Assembly (NCBI GenBank): GCA_028671895.1
Contig: CM053810.1
Span: 62,311,501-62,375,500, forward strand
Source of the DNA: Oenanthe sinensis
Taxonomy: Eukaryota > Streptophyta > Magnoliopsida > Apiales > Apiaceae
Direction of reading: 5' to 3'
Length of the DNA: 64,000 nucleotides
Shown: positions 46,101-57,229 of the stretch, one piece after another
Position numbering within the stretch: the first letter of the stretch is position 1
How the letters are laid out: every line of letters begins with the position of its first letter
Notes under the pieces: model-generated
The model's database searches: none
What the model was told of the DNA's origin: nothing
What the model saw: only the letters and a program-made list of their open reading frames with translations
Position numbers and translations under genes: made by a program

Positions 46101-46646
46101 AGACTAAAAGAATAAGCTTGATGCCTTCTCGTACTACTAGCCTCTTTCAGGATAACAAGTCCTACAATTGTTTTTTTAGCATTCAATCTCTTTAGGCTAC
46201 ATATAAAACATTTTCTGTTTCTATGATGTTAAATTATATTATGTTCAATTCGAGCAAAAACATTTATGACCACAATCCTAAATTTTAAAATTGCACCGGT
46301 AATGAAGCATACGTTTCGTGTATGGGAAACTAGAAACCATTTGTTTCTTAATTTACCATTAAAAACAAGACAAAAGTAACACTCTTAGAGTTATGTGGCA
46401 CCTATAGACATGCGATTGGGTGGAGTAATGAACAAATCCAATTTCGTCAAGTACTTAACTGAGACAAAATAAAGAGAGTACTAATGGGTGGCAATAACTA
46501 AAAATCAAGAGCTATAGAAAAAAACATACCACGTGTACACAACTTTGCACAAAGCAACGAAGACATACACAATTCCGATAAACTGAACTGTTTAAATTAG
46601 CATAATCTTCGCACTCATCACGTAGACAGCAGCAAACAGCACCCAT
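43175..46646 (-). CDS. RING-type E3 ubiquitin ligase, At3g02290 family; complement(join(43175..43201,44444..44553,45010..45439,46530..46646))
   Basis: Four coding exons of 117, 430, 110 and 27 bases join in frame to 684 bases, 227 residues. Donors are GT and acceptors AG throughout. The N-terminus MGAVCCCLRDECEDYAN is Cys-rich and begins MG, so N-myristoylation and palmitoylation at a membrane are plausible. The middle contains the conserved NSLSDMYRSPPRPLPYDAD string and a Ser/Glu-rich region. The RING finger is at about residues 170-215: CPTCLE, then CSHHYHLGCIYEWMERSDSCPVCG, a C3H2C3 arrangement. The tiny last exon encodes MMEFDETT and a stop, as is usual in the family. It would transfer ubiquitin from an E2 to unknown substrates. 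Confidence 0.93.
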
Positions 46647-47600
46647 GGTGTTAATTCTATCAAGATTTTTTTTTTCCGGATTCAAATTGTGTCTCTATTT
46701 AATAAACAAACCCCAAATGCTGGAGCATTGTATCTTGAGAAAGTATGATCACAGAACGTCGAACTAAAAATATAGTAACGATGAGAGAGGACTCTGGGCT
46801 CGCAGAACTTAGAGTGGCTCCACAAGCCAGTAGTCTCCCTCTCTCTAACAAACTTGAAGCCAAACCCAAATTTAAGATTTACCTGAAAAGTATAAGGAAT
46901 TTAAGCATTAGAAGCATCAACGATAGCATACTACTTTCAAAGATAACTGGTCAACCATTGATCTTGTAAGCATATTGCCTAAAACTACCATTGACTCATT
47001 CTTTTTTATCAAAAAGTCAGAAAAAACATGCTTTTTTCAGACAGACTAGGGTAAAAGCTTAAGACAAAATCACACAACACTATCTGCAAATCATGATCAA
47101 GTTAGCATAATATAAACAGTACATAATCCACAAGATAATGCAATTTGAATCACCAAGATAGTAGCTAACAATAAAGTCAGAACTTTTCTTCACATTTCCT
47201 TCAAGAATCTGATTAAAAAGTATAGAGTGACAAATGATTTCAACACGATAAACAACACAATAAAGCTTCTTATTCAATATGAAAAATACACAAGAAAGAA
47301 CCAAGAAACCCCATTTTAAGATAGTCCAAATAAACAATTGGAATTGACCCGATAACCAAAAGCATCACATATCTACCGACAATACACAATTCTATAATAA
47401 AAGAAAGAAAGCCCATGTAAGATTAAAAAAGTGATCAGAAGCTTCTAAAACAATAAGACAGATTATTAGAAAATGGTACATACATAAACATGCAGATATA
47501 TAATATATAGATAGACACAGAGATAATCTTGGGGAAGAACACAAAAGTACCTTCAGAGCTGAAGAGAGAGAGAGAGAGAGATAAAGAATGAGAGGGGAAT
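46647..47600 (-). promoter_or_regulatory. 5' leader region of the RING gene, probably with an intron
   Basis: On the minus strand a (CT)n tract (47563-47580) is followed by CTTCAGCTCTGAAG/GTACTT, a good donor at about 47549. A leader intron then reaches towards the exon carrying the ATG at 46646. The open frames on the plus strand in this interval have no family features. Confidence 0.45.
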
Positions 47601-47759
47601 TTGAATAGGTGGGTTGTGCTGAAATTGCAAGAATTTCAGATGTTCCAGAATCTCTCTGGGGTGGGTGTCGGATATCTCGGCGAGAAAAGCTAATGAAAAC
47701 GCGCAAATAAAGCAGGTGTGGGTGTGTGATTAGTCTATCTGGATGCCGTCTAATTTACT

Positions 47760-50025
47760 GTAAGTTACTTATAAGTTATAAGCCGGAAAATGCACGTATT
47801 TTTCAATTTACAAGACACTTGTGAGGGTAAACAAATGGGGTCCACCATTTTATTATTATTACCTTAATTAATTAATCATTTAATCCCATAAATTGTAGAC
47901 TTTGGTGGAGTTGTTGAACTTTTGTAAGGTTGTGCAACATACCTGCAAGCTGAGATCGCGTGCTAGGCGTGGATTGAATTATTTTAATAATTTTTATATT
48001 ATTTTAATATATTTTTATTTTTATAATAATAATTTTTATTTTATTTAATGTTATATATATATTTTATATAATTTTTCATATACATTTTTATATTTTAATA
48101 GAATAATGTTTGTGTATTTTGTAGATATGTGTTTTATTTAAGAGATTAATATGAAATATATTTTAATTAGAAGATTAGTGTTTAAAATTTAGGCCCGATA
48201 ATAATTATCTGGCCCAAATACCGACAAGGACAACCGACTACCAATTTTTAATCTTTCGGCTTTAATAATAACTAGACTTTAACCCGTATGATGCACATAT
48301 ATTTATTTATTTTTTATTAGTTTAATTATTTATTTTAAAATTATTAACATCTTTATAATATTAAACAAAATTAATATATTTTTAAATTATATATTCATAC
48401 ATTAATTGAATTAAATATAAATGAAAATTTTATAAAATATTTAAATTAAACCGTGTGATAATTCAAACATTTATTAAAAGAATAATTAAAAAGTATATGA
48501 AAAATTATTAAATATAAATAAAGAATTATAAAATATTTAAAATAAATGTGTGTGCATCATACTGATTATAAGCTTATATTATTAATATATTAATATTTAA
48601 AATTTACGCTCTCAAACGTTAAATTCAAACATTAAATTTATATATTGTTAATTAGATTCAAATATTAAATTTATATATGGATATTTTAAAGTTATAAATA
48701 TTAAAATTTAAATATGTTACTAATGAGTATCAAAATCTTTGTTAGTATTTAAATAAGATTCATATTACTCTTATTATATATAGGATATAATGATAGAATG
48801 TAGTCTGATTAAAATAATATATCCATTTGATTATTTCATTTCTACTTAGTTATATCTTTTAAAATGAAAATTATTCTTAAATAATTTTTCTTCTTTTTTC
48901 AATACATTTTCTTATAATATATATATTTTTAAATTACCTCTATACTCCAATAATTTACTTTACACAACTGATTTCATTATTTAATATAATAATTAGGGAC
49001 AAATCATAAAAATTAAATTAAATATTTAAATACTGATGTAATAAATTTTAAGAGGATTGGACTTTGATTTATTACCAAACTTACAACTTTTTTTTGATGT
49101 TTTATGTTAAAGGTAAGTTCTAATTCTAACCGCTTCTTTTTGAAAACTTATTATTTTTTCTCAATTCATGTGTTTCCTGATCCATGCTCTAAGAATTCGC
49201 ATGTTCTCTTTTTGGACTCGTGGTTCGCAAATTGCGAGTGATAACTGTTCTCTTTTTGGACTCGTGGTTCGCAAATTGCGAGTGATAACTTACATAGGTA
49301 ATTATTCAAAAAAAAAGAGTCTAACATAGCATAACATAACAGTTCTAAATATATAGATATAGCAGTATGGTATGATAACCTATATTTGAACTCACATAAA
49401 TTTTAAAATTTAAATCACATTATTAATTATATATTATTATTTAAATATGTTATTAATGAGTATCGAACTCTTGAACTTTGGTAGTATTTGGATAAAATCC
49501 TCTTACGCTTCTATACTATATTATTATAACCGAAAGATTAAAAGTTTTGATCGGTTGGTCGTTCGATCGGTAGGTACTGGTCACGAGCCTAAAAAATATA
49601 CATAGATATAATTTTACTTATTATAATACGGACCCTAATTATATACATATCTATATTAACTAAAATTTTACTTTTTAAGCCCAATTATATATTTATTGTA
49701 ACATGGGTCCAAATTATATAATTATATTTATTATAACACGTGTTCGAATTATAAAATATTTATATTAAATAGAATAAATTTATATAAAATAAGATAACAT
49801 ATAATATTAACATAAATTCTTAATATTATAAAATTTTATATTCAATATTAATAAAAAATCAATTTACTTAAATATTAATTATCTCATGTTTCGCATAGAT
49901 TATAAGTTTGTATTATATGTAGGATATAATAATATAGATGGTATAGATTAGAATTGTGTTCAATCTAAATTATTATGTTAGTATTATATTTTAGAAAGCA
50001 TTTTTAATTTTTTTGGAATAGAAAG
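47760..50025. other. AT-rich spacer without a gene
   Basis: Low-complexity A/T with scattered short repeats. It contains a perfect 44-bp tandem duplication, listed separately. No ORF worth calling on either strand. Confidence 0.6.
49202..49289. repeat. Perfect 44-bp tandem duplication
   Basis: The unit starting TGTTCTCTTTTTGGACTCGT and ending GCGAGTGATAAC occurs twice with no difference (49202-49245, 49246-49289). Confidence 0.95.
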
Positions 50026-50029
50026 CCCA

Positions 50030-50645
50030 TACAATTTTTTTGGAACCAGTAGGGATATGCAAGAACCAACTATTTTTATTGGAAACATTCCTCTAATGAA
50101 TTCTCTAGGAACTTCTATATAGTAAATGGAATATATAGAATTGTGATCAATCAAATATTACAAAGTCCCGGTATTTATTATCGGCCAGAATTGGATCATA
50201 AAATTTCGATGTATACCGTCACCATAATATCGAATCGGGGAGGGAGATTGATAGAAAAGCAAGGATATGGGCTCGTGTGAGTAGAAAACAAAAAATATCT
50301 ATTCTAGTTTTATCATCGACTATGGGTTCAAATCTAAAAAAAATTATAGAGAATGTTTGCTATCTTGAAATATTTTTATCTTTTCTGTCTGATAAGGAAA
50401 AAAAATAGGATTAAAAGAAAATATTATTTTGGAGTTTTACCAACAATTTGCTTATATAGCGGAGATCGAGTATTTTCTGAATCCTTATATAAGGAATTAT
50501 CAAAAAAATTCTTTCAAACAAAAATGTGAATTAGAAAAGATTGGTCGACGAAATATGAACAAACCAAGCTGCCAAATAAACCCGAATCCGCTTAATATAG
50601 TACCGATATGCCGACCTATTAGTAAAGGACCCGGGGTGCAGCACT
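50030..50645 (+). pseudogene. rpoB (fragment): Plastid DNA insertion: rpoB fragment, possibly followed by an ndhC piece
   Basis: Translated pieces match the N-terminal part of plastid RNA polymerase beta subunit in order: RDMQEPTIFIGNIPLMNSLG, NGIYRIVINQILQSPGIYYR, ARVSRKQKISILVLSS, FLSFLSDKEKK, ENIILEFYQQFAYI and GRRNMN. Several frameshifts and stops separate them, so it is a decayed nuclear copy of plastid DNA, non-functional. After about 50565 the frame changes to a stretch ending PISKGPGVQHSYE, which resembles the PISKGPE...SYES region of plastid ndhC. That would be a second, non-adjacent plastid piece, and it is a weak match. Confidence 0.8.
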
Positions 50646-50699
50646 CGTATGAATAATCGGATTAATTAACAAATAAATATATGTGCAACTCTCTTGATT

Positions 50700-50883
50700 C
50701 AAGGATGACAATCAGGTCGGATCAGGTCAGAAAATCCAAATCTAAATTCGAAAACCCGAAATCGAAATCTGAAAATTAAGTAAAAAATATTTTTTTTACT
50801 AAATAATGTATAATATATATAATATTACATAAATTTATATTATGTTATATATATTATAATAATATATATTATTTATATTATAA

Positions 50884-50919
<36 letters not shown>

Positions 50920-51066
50920 CGGGGTTTTCGGCTTCGAATCGGATTTCGGATTTCGGATCGATATACCTCAAATTCAAAATAATTCAGTTTAAAAATTAAA
51001 TTCAAATCTAAATAATCGGGGTTTGAGATAAGTATCTGTCAGATCGAATTTTTTTGTGATCTTCAA
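50700..51066. mobile_element. Possible hAT-like short element with CCCGAA/TTCGGG subterminal repeats
   Basis: Starts GGATGACAATCAGGTCGG and contains CCCGAAATCGAAATC and, in inverse, TTCGGATTTCGGAT repeats around a (TA)n core at about 50889-50913. The right end is unclear. Family assignment is tentative. Confidence 0.35.
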
Positions 51067-51069
51067 CGT

Positions 51070-53220
51070 AACACATATAGTCGTTCCATTGTATAGGTCA
51101 AAATTTCCAACTCAATAAATAGAGACGCGATTTCAAAAGAAACACAACACGACTCTTATTCAAAAATACGTGAATCATATTTTTTTTTTTTATACAAGAT
51201 TAATATCCAGATTATTATAAAGTATCAGTTAGCTTATTTTGTTTCATATCTGTAATTGTTCTACTTTGTTTTATTGTAAGAGGTCTGATCGGGTTGCGGT
51301 TAGCTGGTTAAATGTAGGACTCTATCCATCTATCTTTGTTGATTTATAGATGATCAAATTGATTCAATTTTGATTATAAATTATTTTTTTTTATATATTT
51401 CAAAAATTAAAAAATACATTTTAAAGTTGATTAGATATATTTTTAATGAGCAGTAAATAAAAGATATATTTTTAATGATATACAATAATTATTAATTTTT
51501 TCTTAATTATATATTATGTGTAATATTCGGTCAAAAATTGATAAATTTGATTAATAGTAATAAAAACATGACAAATATTTTGCGATGGAGTATTATTACT
51601 CGAATTTACAACATTTTTAAAAAGTTTCATGAAATCTTGGTTGTAAATAATTTATTAAATTACTAATTCGGTTTCTTTTTAGTTGTTTTTTTAAAAAAGT
51701 TTATTTTTAATTAGTTGTCTTAATCTTTTTTAAAAATAATTTTATAATTTTTTTTAAAAAAATATTCTTATATTGTTATTTCTGATGTTTAAATAATTCA
51801 AATATATAAACAAAATAATTTAATTTAATGTAATTATTATGGATAATAAAGAAAATAAATTATTCAACTAATATTTTTATAATATGCCGTGGGAGGGAGT
51901 AAATGGCAAAAATGAAACGTAGGAACAAGACTCTTAACTATTCTAGTTATAAAGAAAGCCACGTTCACGTAATCCAATCTAGCATGCCACAAAAGAACAG
52001 ATATAAAATTATCGAATTCAAATTAATAATTCAATCTCAACTTGATTGATAATGATCCCTAACATTTTTGGGATTATAAGTCGTTATAAGTTAGAATTTA
52101 CATGTATTTTTCAAAACTTATAAATTACTTATATATAAGTCAAACGTTTTCAAATGTCACGAGGATGCTTGACGACTTGCTAAATGCATGAATATAGCCA
52201 CAATTGATCATGACTTACAAACTCAATAATTAATTTCAAAATTAAATCTATACGAACAACATGCAACATATCTCATACATCCGAGTCTCAGAAGTAGCTT
52301 TAGCTTTCAAAGAATGTAAAAATGCTAGAATTACCCGTGAATAAGCCTTCCAGATTGTTTTACATGCATGTCTTTTTTGGTGCATAATAATTATATAATT
52401 ATATATGTTTTGTCAGCGTACAATCCACTTGACAGTTCTGCATCAAGGTTGACCTCGGACTCCATAACAACACTGAAGTCGCAAGTGATCGAGATTGGTT
52501 TTGGCTTTTGTTCACCGTACGTACGTAGAATTAATGGCAAATCCAAGTTCATGCTTCTTCGAGTGAAAACGATGAGGAAATAAGTACATTTTGGCACAGT
52601 TTGAAGTGTAATTTATGTGCAACTACTCCATTGAAGTTATTTGGCATGCATGTTAGAGAAATGCAGATTCAACACATGCAGTCCCGTATATCTTTAATCG
52701 CATGGATCAGAATAGAGAGGCTAATTAATGTATTTTGTGGAGGATCGGAAAGCTAGTGTTGGACTAGCTAGTGACAAGAAAATTCTAGATTTCGATTTCT
52801 ACCTCTCCTTTCGTTGTACTAAAACAAATTATCTTGAGATCCACGAGCTACAGTTTGCACAAATTATCTGTTAATAATAACATAAAAAAATCGAGTAGCT
52901 AGAATATTGCTAGTAAATTATTAAGCTACTATTTGCTGGTTGGAATTTGTATTGAAACTTGTGGCCACTACAACTCTATAAGGTTCTCGTGAACCAAATG
53001 GGGGCCCAAATTGTTTCTCTACACAAATTCAATACCTCTCTTGTTTGTTTTTTTATGGAGTGGACAAACTTCACATTCACATCATGTACTTGAACCTTTT
53101 GCATGATTTACATTAATTATGATGATAAAGATGTGGAGGATTAGTCATGAACTCCCAACTTATTCTCTAACTCGATCTACATGCTGATCTACGGTTTTTA
53201 AACACTTAATTTGATCCTAA
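51070..53220. other. Spacer; proximal part is the upstream copy of a segmental duplication
   Basis: No gene supported up to 52350. From about 52430 the sequence is collinear with 55305 onwards, the upstream region of the second proline-rich gene. A 71-codon frame at 52368-52583 is not conserved as a frame in the other copy. Confidence 0.55.
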
Positions 53221-53224
53221 ACTT

Positions 53225-53231
53225 TATATAA
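53225..53231 (+). promoter_or_regulatory. TATA box of the first proline-rich gene
   Basis: TATATAA 44 bases before the ATG implies a very short leader of about 10-15 bases. The paralogue has TATATATA at 56057 in the matching place. Confidence 0.6.
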
Positions 53232-53268
53232 ACTTCACAGTTTGCTTAAAACAAAGTGTTTCATAGTC

Positions 53269-54696
53269 ATGAAAGTTTTTACAATGTCTTGGCTTTTGGC
53301 TCTAACTCTCTTTCGTTTGGAAACTACTACAACTGCAAGAGCTACTAGGAAAACACAGCTTCCTTCTGCTACTGTTGTTGGCACTGTCTACTGCCACACT
53401 TGCTTTCTAAATGACTTGTCTAAGTTTAACCACTTCATTTCAGGTTTGTTTCTACAATCTTAATTTTATGTATCTCAACTTCTCTAGCTATCTACATCAT
53501 CTCCATATAAATATATAACTTTAGTATGGATCTAATTCTTTTAATTTGCATGTTTAGGGGCATTGGTTGCTGTAGAATGTGATGGCACAGACTCATTCCG
53601 CAAAGAAGTGAAAACAGACAAGCATGGAAAATTTAAAGTGAAATTACCATTCTCTGTTACTAACCATGTCAAGGATATCAAGAAATGCTCCGTGAGCTTG
53701 GTTCGCAGCAATGATGTCAACTGTACCGTGGCATCAACAGCAAGAACATCTTCACTTAATCTCAAATCAAAGAAAGCAAGAACCCACATTTTCTCTGCTG
53801 GTTTTTTCACATTCAAACCCCTAACACAACCAAAAATATGTAATCAAAAACCACAAATTCCAAATAGTCCACCTTCACGCCCACCAAAACAAGCGAATCA
53901 TAGTAAAAACTTGTTAAACCAAAAAACATTTTTTCCATTTCCACCTTTGATTCCAAACCCCTTTCAGCCACCACCAGCTATACTTCCTCCGATCATCCCT
54001 TCACCACCGCCTTCAGTATTTCCTCCGCTTTTTCCATCCCCTCCACCCTCGATATTTCCTCCTGTGTTTCCAACCCCACCACAGCCACCACCTTCAATAT
54101 TCCCTCCTATATTTCCAACCCCGCCACAGCCACCACCTTCAATATTCCCTCCTATATTTCCAACCCCGCCACAGCCACCACCTTCAATATTTCCTCCAAT
54201 TTTCCCTTCACCGCCAGTAGCACCTCCGTCATTTTTCCCGCCAATACCAGGATTTCCTCCTCCAGTTGTGAAACCACCACCGCCGCCGCCGCCACCAGTC
54301 TTCCCATTTCTTCCACCAGGATTTACTCCTCCGGTTGTGGAACCACCACCGCCGCCACCAGTCTTCCCATTTCTTCCACCAGGATTTACTCCTCCGGTTG
54401 TGGAACCACCACCGCCGCCACCAGTCTTCCCATTTCTTCCACCAGGATTTACTCCTCCGGTTGTGGAACCACCACCGCCGCCACCAGTCTTCCCATTTCT
54501 TCCACCAGGATTTACTCCTCCGGTTGTGGAACCACCGCCGCCGCCACCAGTCTTTCCATTTCTTCCGCCAGGATTTACTCCTCCGGTTGTGGAACCACCA
54601 CCGCCGCCACCAGTCTTCCCATTTCTTCCACCAGGATTCCCAGGAGTACCACCAGTAGCAACTTCAAGTCCTTCGAAAGAGACAAAACATACTTGA
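53269..54696 (+). CDS. Secreted Ole e 1-domain, extensin-like proline-rich protein 1; join(53269..53443,53558..54696)
   Basis: Two exons (175 and 1139 bases) encode 437 residues. A signal peptide (MKVFTMSWLLALTLF, cleavage near ARA) is followed by a Pollen_Ole_e_1 domain with its Cys pattern: VYCHTC, VECD, KKCSVSL, NDVNC. The intron falls after HFISG, within the domain. From about residue 190 the chain is Pro-rich: three 15-residue units like FPPIFPTPPQPPPSI, then six units of about 21 residues built on VVEPPPPPPVFPFLPPGFT. It should be exported to the cell wall; the Pro blocks lack the Ser-Pro4 motif of classical cross-linking extensins. The start is the ATG in the TCATGAAAGTTTT context, matching the paralogue. 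Confidence 0.92.
54245..54641 (+). repeat. 63-bp coding minisatellite, 6 copies
   Basis: The first unit is 69 bp (two extra Pro codons, Lys instead of Glu). The next five are 63 bp and almost identical, differing at only a few bases. All are in frame with the proline-rich protein. The antisense strand is also open across it and reads as glycine-rich, an artefact of composition. Confidence 0.92.
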
Positions 54697-55082
54697 ACAT
54701 ATGGGTCCTTGTACATTATAATAAGTACGTACCAGCTTGTCACTTGAAAAGTTTGTAATAATACTATATGTGAGTCATTGTTACATCATACATGTCACAG
54801 CAATAAATTTGGGTTCTGTAGAAAGAGTATAAAGTTCATGGCTTTAAGCAAAAATATGCATTAGGTAATTGACCCGTGAACAGAGTTTGATGTTTATTTG
54901 AGTTCGTTTATAAATCAAAATAAATTGATGTATGAGATTATATTATTGTTTTCAAGGACAATTAATTAAAAGTTCCTTTTTTAAAAGAATGTCAAAAGCC
55001 ATGACTATGCATTCTCTTTCGGCTTCTGTCGCATAGTTATGAAAAATGACCTTGTTGGTTCATATATCTTGTGATATATGTA

Positions 55083-55270
55083 CTCCCTGTTTTGGAAATA
55101 ATTGCATGCTTGATTTTTTGACACATATCTTTAGGAATTTGAACTACATAGTTAAAATTATTATTTTTTAAAATTTCTTTTTTTGAATAAAAAATTTAAT
55201 TTAATATTTTTATTCATAAAAAGAAAATTTTAACCATATAGTCAAAAACGTCAATTATTTTCTCCAATGC
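55083..55270. mobile_element. Degenerate Stowaway-like MITE
   Basis: Left end TA-CTCCCTGTTTTGGAAATAA. The reversed right end ATTGGAGAAAATAATTGACG is only partly alike. Internal strings TTGATTTTTTGAC and GTCAAAAACGTCAA pair. Confidence 0.35.
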
Positions 55271-55304
55271 TTACCATGCGTTGATAGTGCAGTACAACCT
55301 CAAA

Positions 55305-56096
55305 CTCCATGACAACACTGAAATCATCAATGAGATTGATTTTTGTTAAAGTACTGGCTCGTTTAAAACCTGAAGGTGTTAAGAGCCGGACTTAATTGGA
55401 TCATATTATCTCTCCCAACCGGAGCTCTGTTGCCGTATCAAGTTACCATATCTCATGATGTTAAGAGTTAACTATAATGGGATCATATGATCATTAACGG
55501 TTTTGGGTTAGATTCTCAATCCAAGTTCATGCAATCATGCTTGCACTCTTTTACCGGAACAAAAGTGAAAAGATGATGAAGTAATCATTTAGCTAGAGTG
55601 CTAGACCCTAACTGAAGAATGATATAAAAGCTATTTTGCCCGCATATTAGATAAGGAATGCAGATGTGTATTAGATAAGGAATGCAAAATATTACTTGCG
55701 TGTACCAAAAAGTAAATTATCTTGTGATCAGCTACATATCCACAAACAATATATAGAACAATGTAGCGAGTCGTAACATAGTATACTACTCTTCTCTGGT
55801 AGTTAATGTGGAATTGTTCTTGAAAGTTGTGACCTCTATAAGGATCTCGTGAGCAAATCGGGACCCAATTGTGTTTCTCCATACAAAAACAATAGCTTTC
55901 TTGTTTGGTTTATTATGGGATCGACATCGACAAACTTTACATTCACATTGTGTAGTTAGCGGTTGGACTATTGCCTTTGCATGATTGACATTATTATGAA
56001 TGTAAGATGTGGAGGGCTAGTGATCACCCGACTTCTTTATCTCTGTTTGGAAATTTTATATATACTTCACATTTTGTAGCATTGAACTATATAGTC
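55305..56096 (+). promoter_or_regulatory. Upstream region of the second proline-rich gene (duplicate of 52430-53268)
   Basis: Shares collinear blocks with the region before the first gene, for example CTCCATAACAACACTGAA-like, TTGTTTCTCTACACAAA-like and GCATGATTTACATTA-like strings. Sequence between blocks has diverged by indels. Confidence 0.6.
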
Positions 56097-57227
56097 ATGA
56101 GAGTTTTAACAATGTCTTGGCTTTTGGCTCTGGCACTCCTTTGTTTAGCACTTCCTTCAAATGCAAAAGCTACTAGGAAAACACAGCTTCCTTCTGCAAC
56201 AGTTGTTGGCACCGTCTATTGTCACACTTGCTTACAAAATGATTTCTCCGAGTTTGACCACTTCATTTCAGGTTTATTTCTCTAATCTTTTCGTCTCAAC
56301 TTCTCTATCTACATTTTCTCTATAATTATATGAATCGCTAATGTATCTGATTTTGCATTTGTGTATGTACGCGTAGGGGCATTGGTCGCGGTAGAATGTG
56401 ATGGCACAAAATCAAGCTCAAGATTCCGGAAAGAAGTGAAAACCAACAAGCATGGACAATTCAAAGTAAATTTACCATTCTCAGTTACCAAACATGTCAA
56501 GAATATCAAGAAATGCTCCGTATACTTGGTCCGCAGCAATGATGCCAACTGCGCAGTGGCATCAACTGCAAGAACATCTTCATTTCATCTCAAATCAATA
56601 AAAGCAAGAAACCACATTTTCTCAGCTGGTTTTCTCACATTCAAACCCCTAACACAATCAAACATCTGCAAACAAAGACCAAACATCAAAGAAAACTCGA
56701 AGGATTCTATAAATAATGATCCTTCATCATTTCCTCCTCCACTTCAAGATCCACCTTCATCAATTATACCTCCAATAGATGATCCAGGCCAATTTACACC
56801 ACTTCCAATACTCCCAAGGCTCCCTCCTTTACCAAATCTTCCACCTATACTCCCACCAAAAAAAACAACTCATAAAAAAACCAGTAATGACTTACTAAAC
56901 CAAAAGACATTTCTATTTCCACCTGCAGTTCCAAACCCCTTTCACCCACCTTTAGTTCCAAACCCTTTGCAGCCACCACCAGCAATAGTTCCTCCGGTCA
57001 TCCCTTCACCACCGCCTTCAGTATTTCCTCCGGTTTTCCCATCGCCACCACCTTCAGTGTTTCCTCCTGTTCTTCCAACGCCACCACATCCACCACCTTC
57101 AATATTTCCTCCAGTAATCCCTGCACCACCAGTATCACCACCATCATTTTTTCCGCCAATACCAGGATTCCCTGGAGTACCACCAGCAGCAACTTCAAGT
57201 CATTCAAAAGAGACAAAGCATCCTTGA
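56097..57227 (+). CDS. Secreted Ole e 1-domain, extensin-like proline-rich protein 2; join(56097..56271,56377..57227)
   Basis: Paralogue of the gene 2.8 kb upstream, with exon 1 also exactly 175 bases and the same intron position. Encodes 341 residues: signal peptide (MRVLTMSWLLALALLCLALP, cleavage near NAKA), Ole e 1 domain (VYCHTC, VECDGTKSS, KKCSVYLVRSNDANC), then a Pro-rich tail. It lacks the 21-residue array of its neighbour. Instead it has a stretch rich in P, L and D (residues about 185-245), then a shorter set of FPPVFPSPPPSV-type units. Both end in a conserved PGFPGVPP...ATSS.SKETKH tail. Probably a wall protein; redundancy or tissue specialisation with copy 1 cannot be judged here. 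Confidence 0.92.
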
Positions 57228-57229
57228 TT

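Noticed and set aside
52368..52583. 71-codon frame at the start of the duplicated segment, as a small gene
   Set aside because: Matching copy near 55280 does not keep the frame, and the antisense strand is equally open.
53964..54743. 259-residue glycine-rich reading frame antisense to the first proline-rich gene
   Set aside because: It is the complement of the CCN-rich proline repeats; composition keeps the other strand open. No start context or independent evidence.
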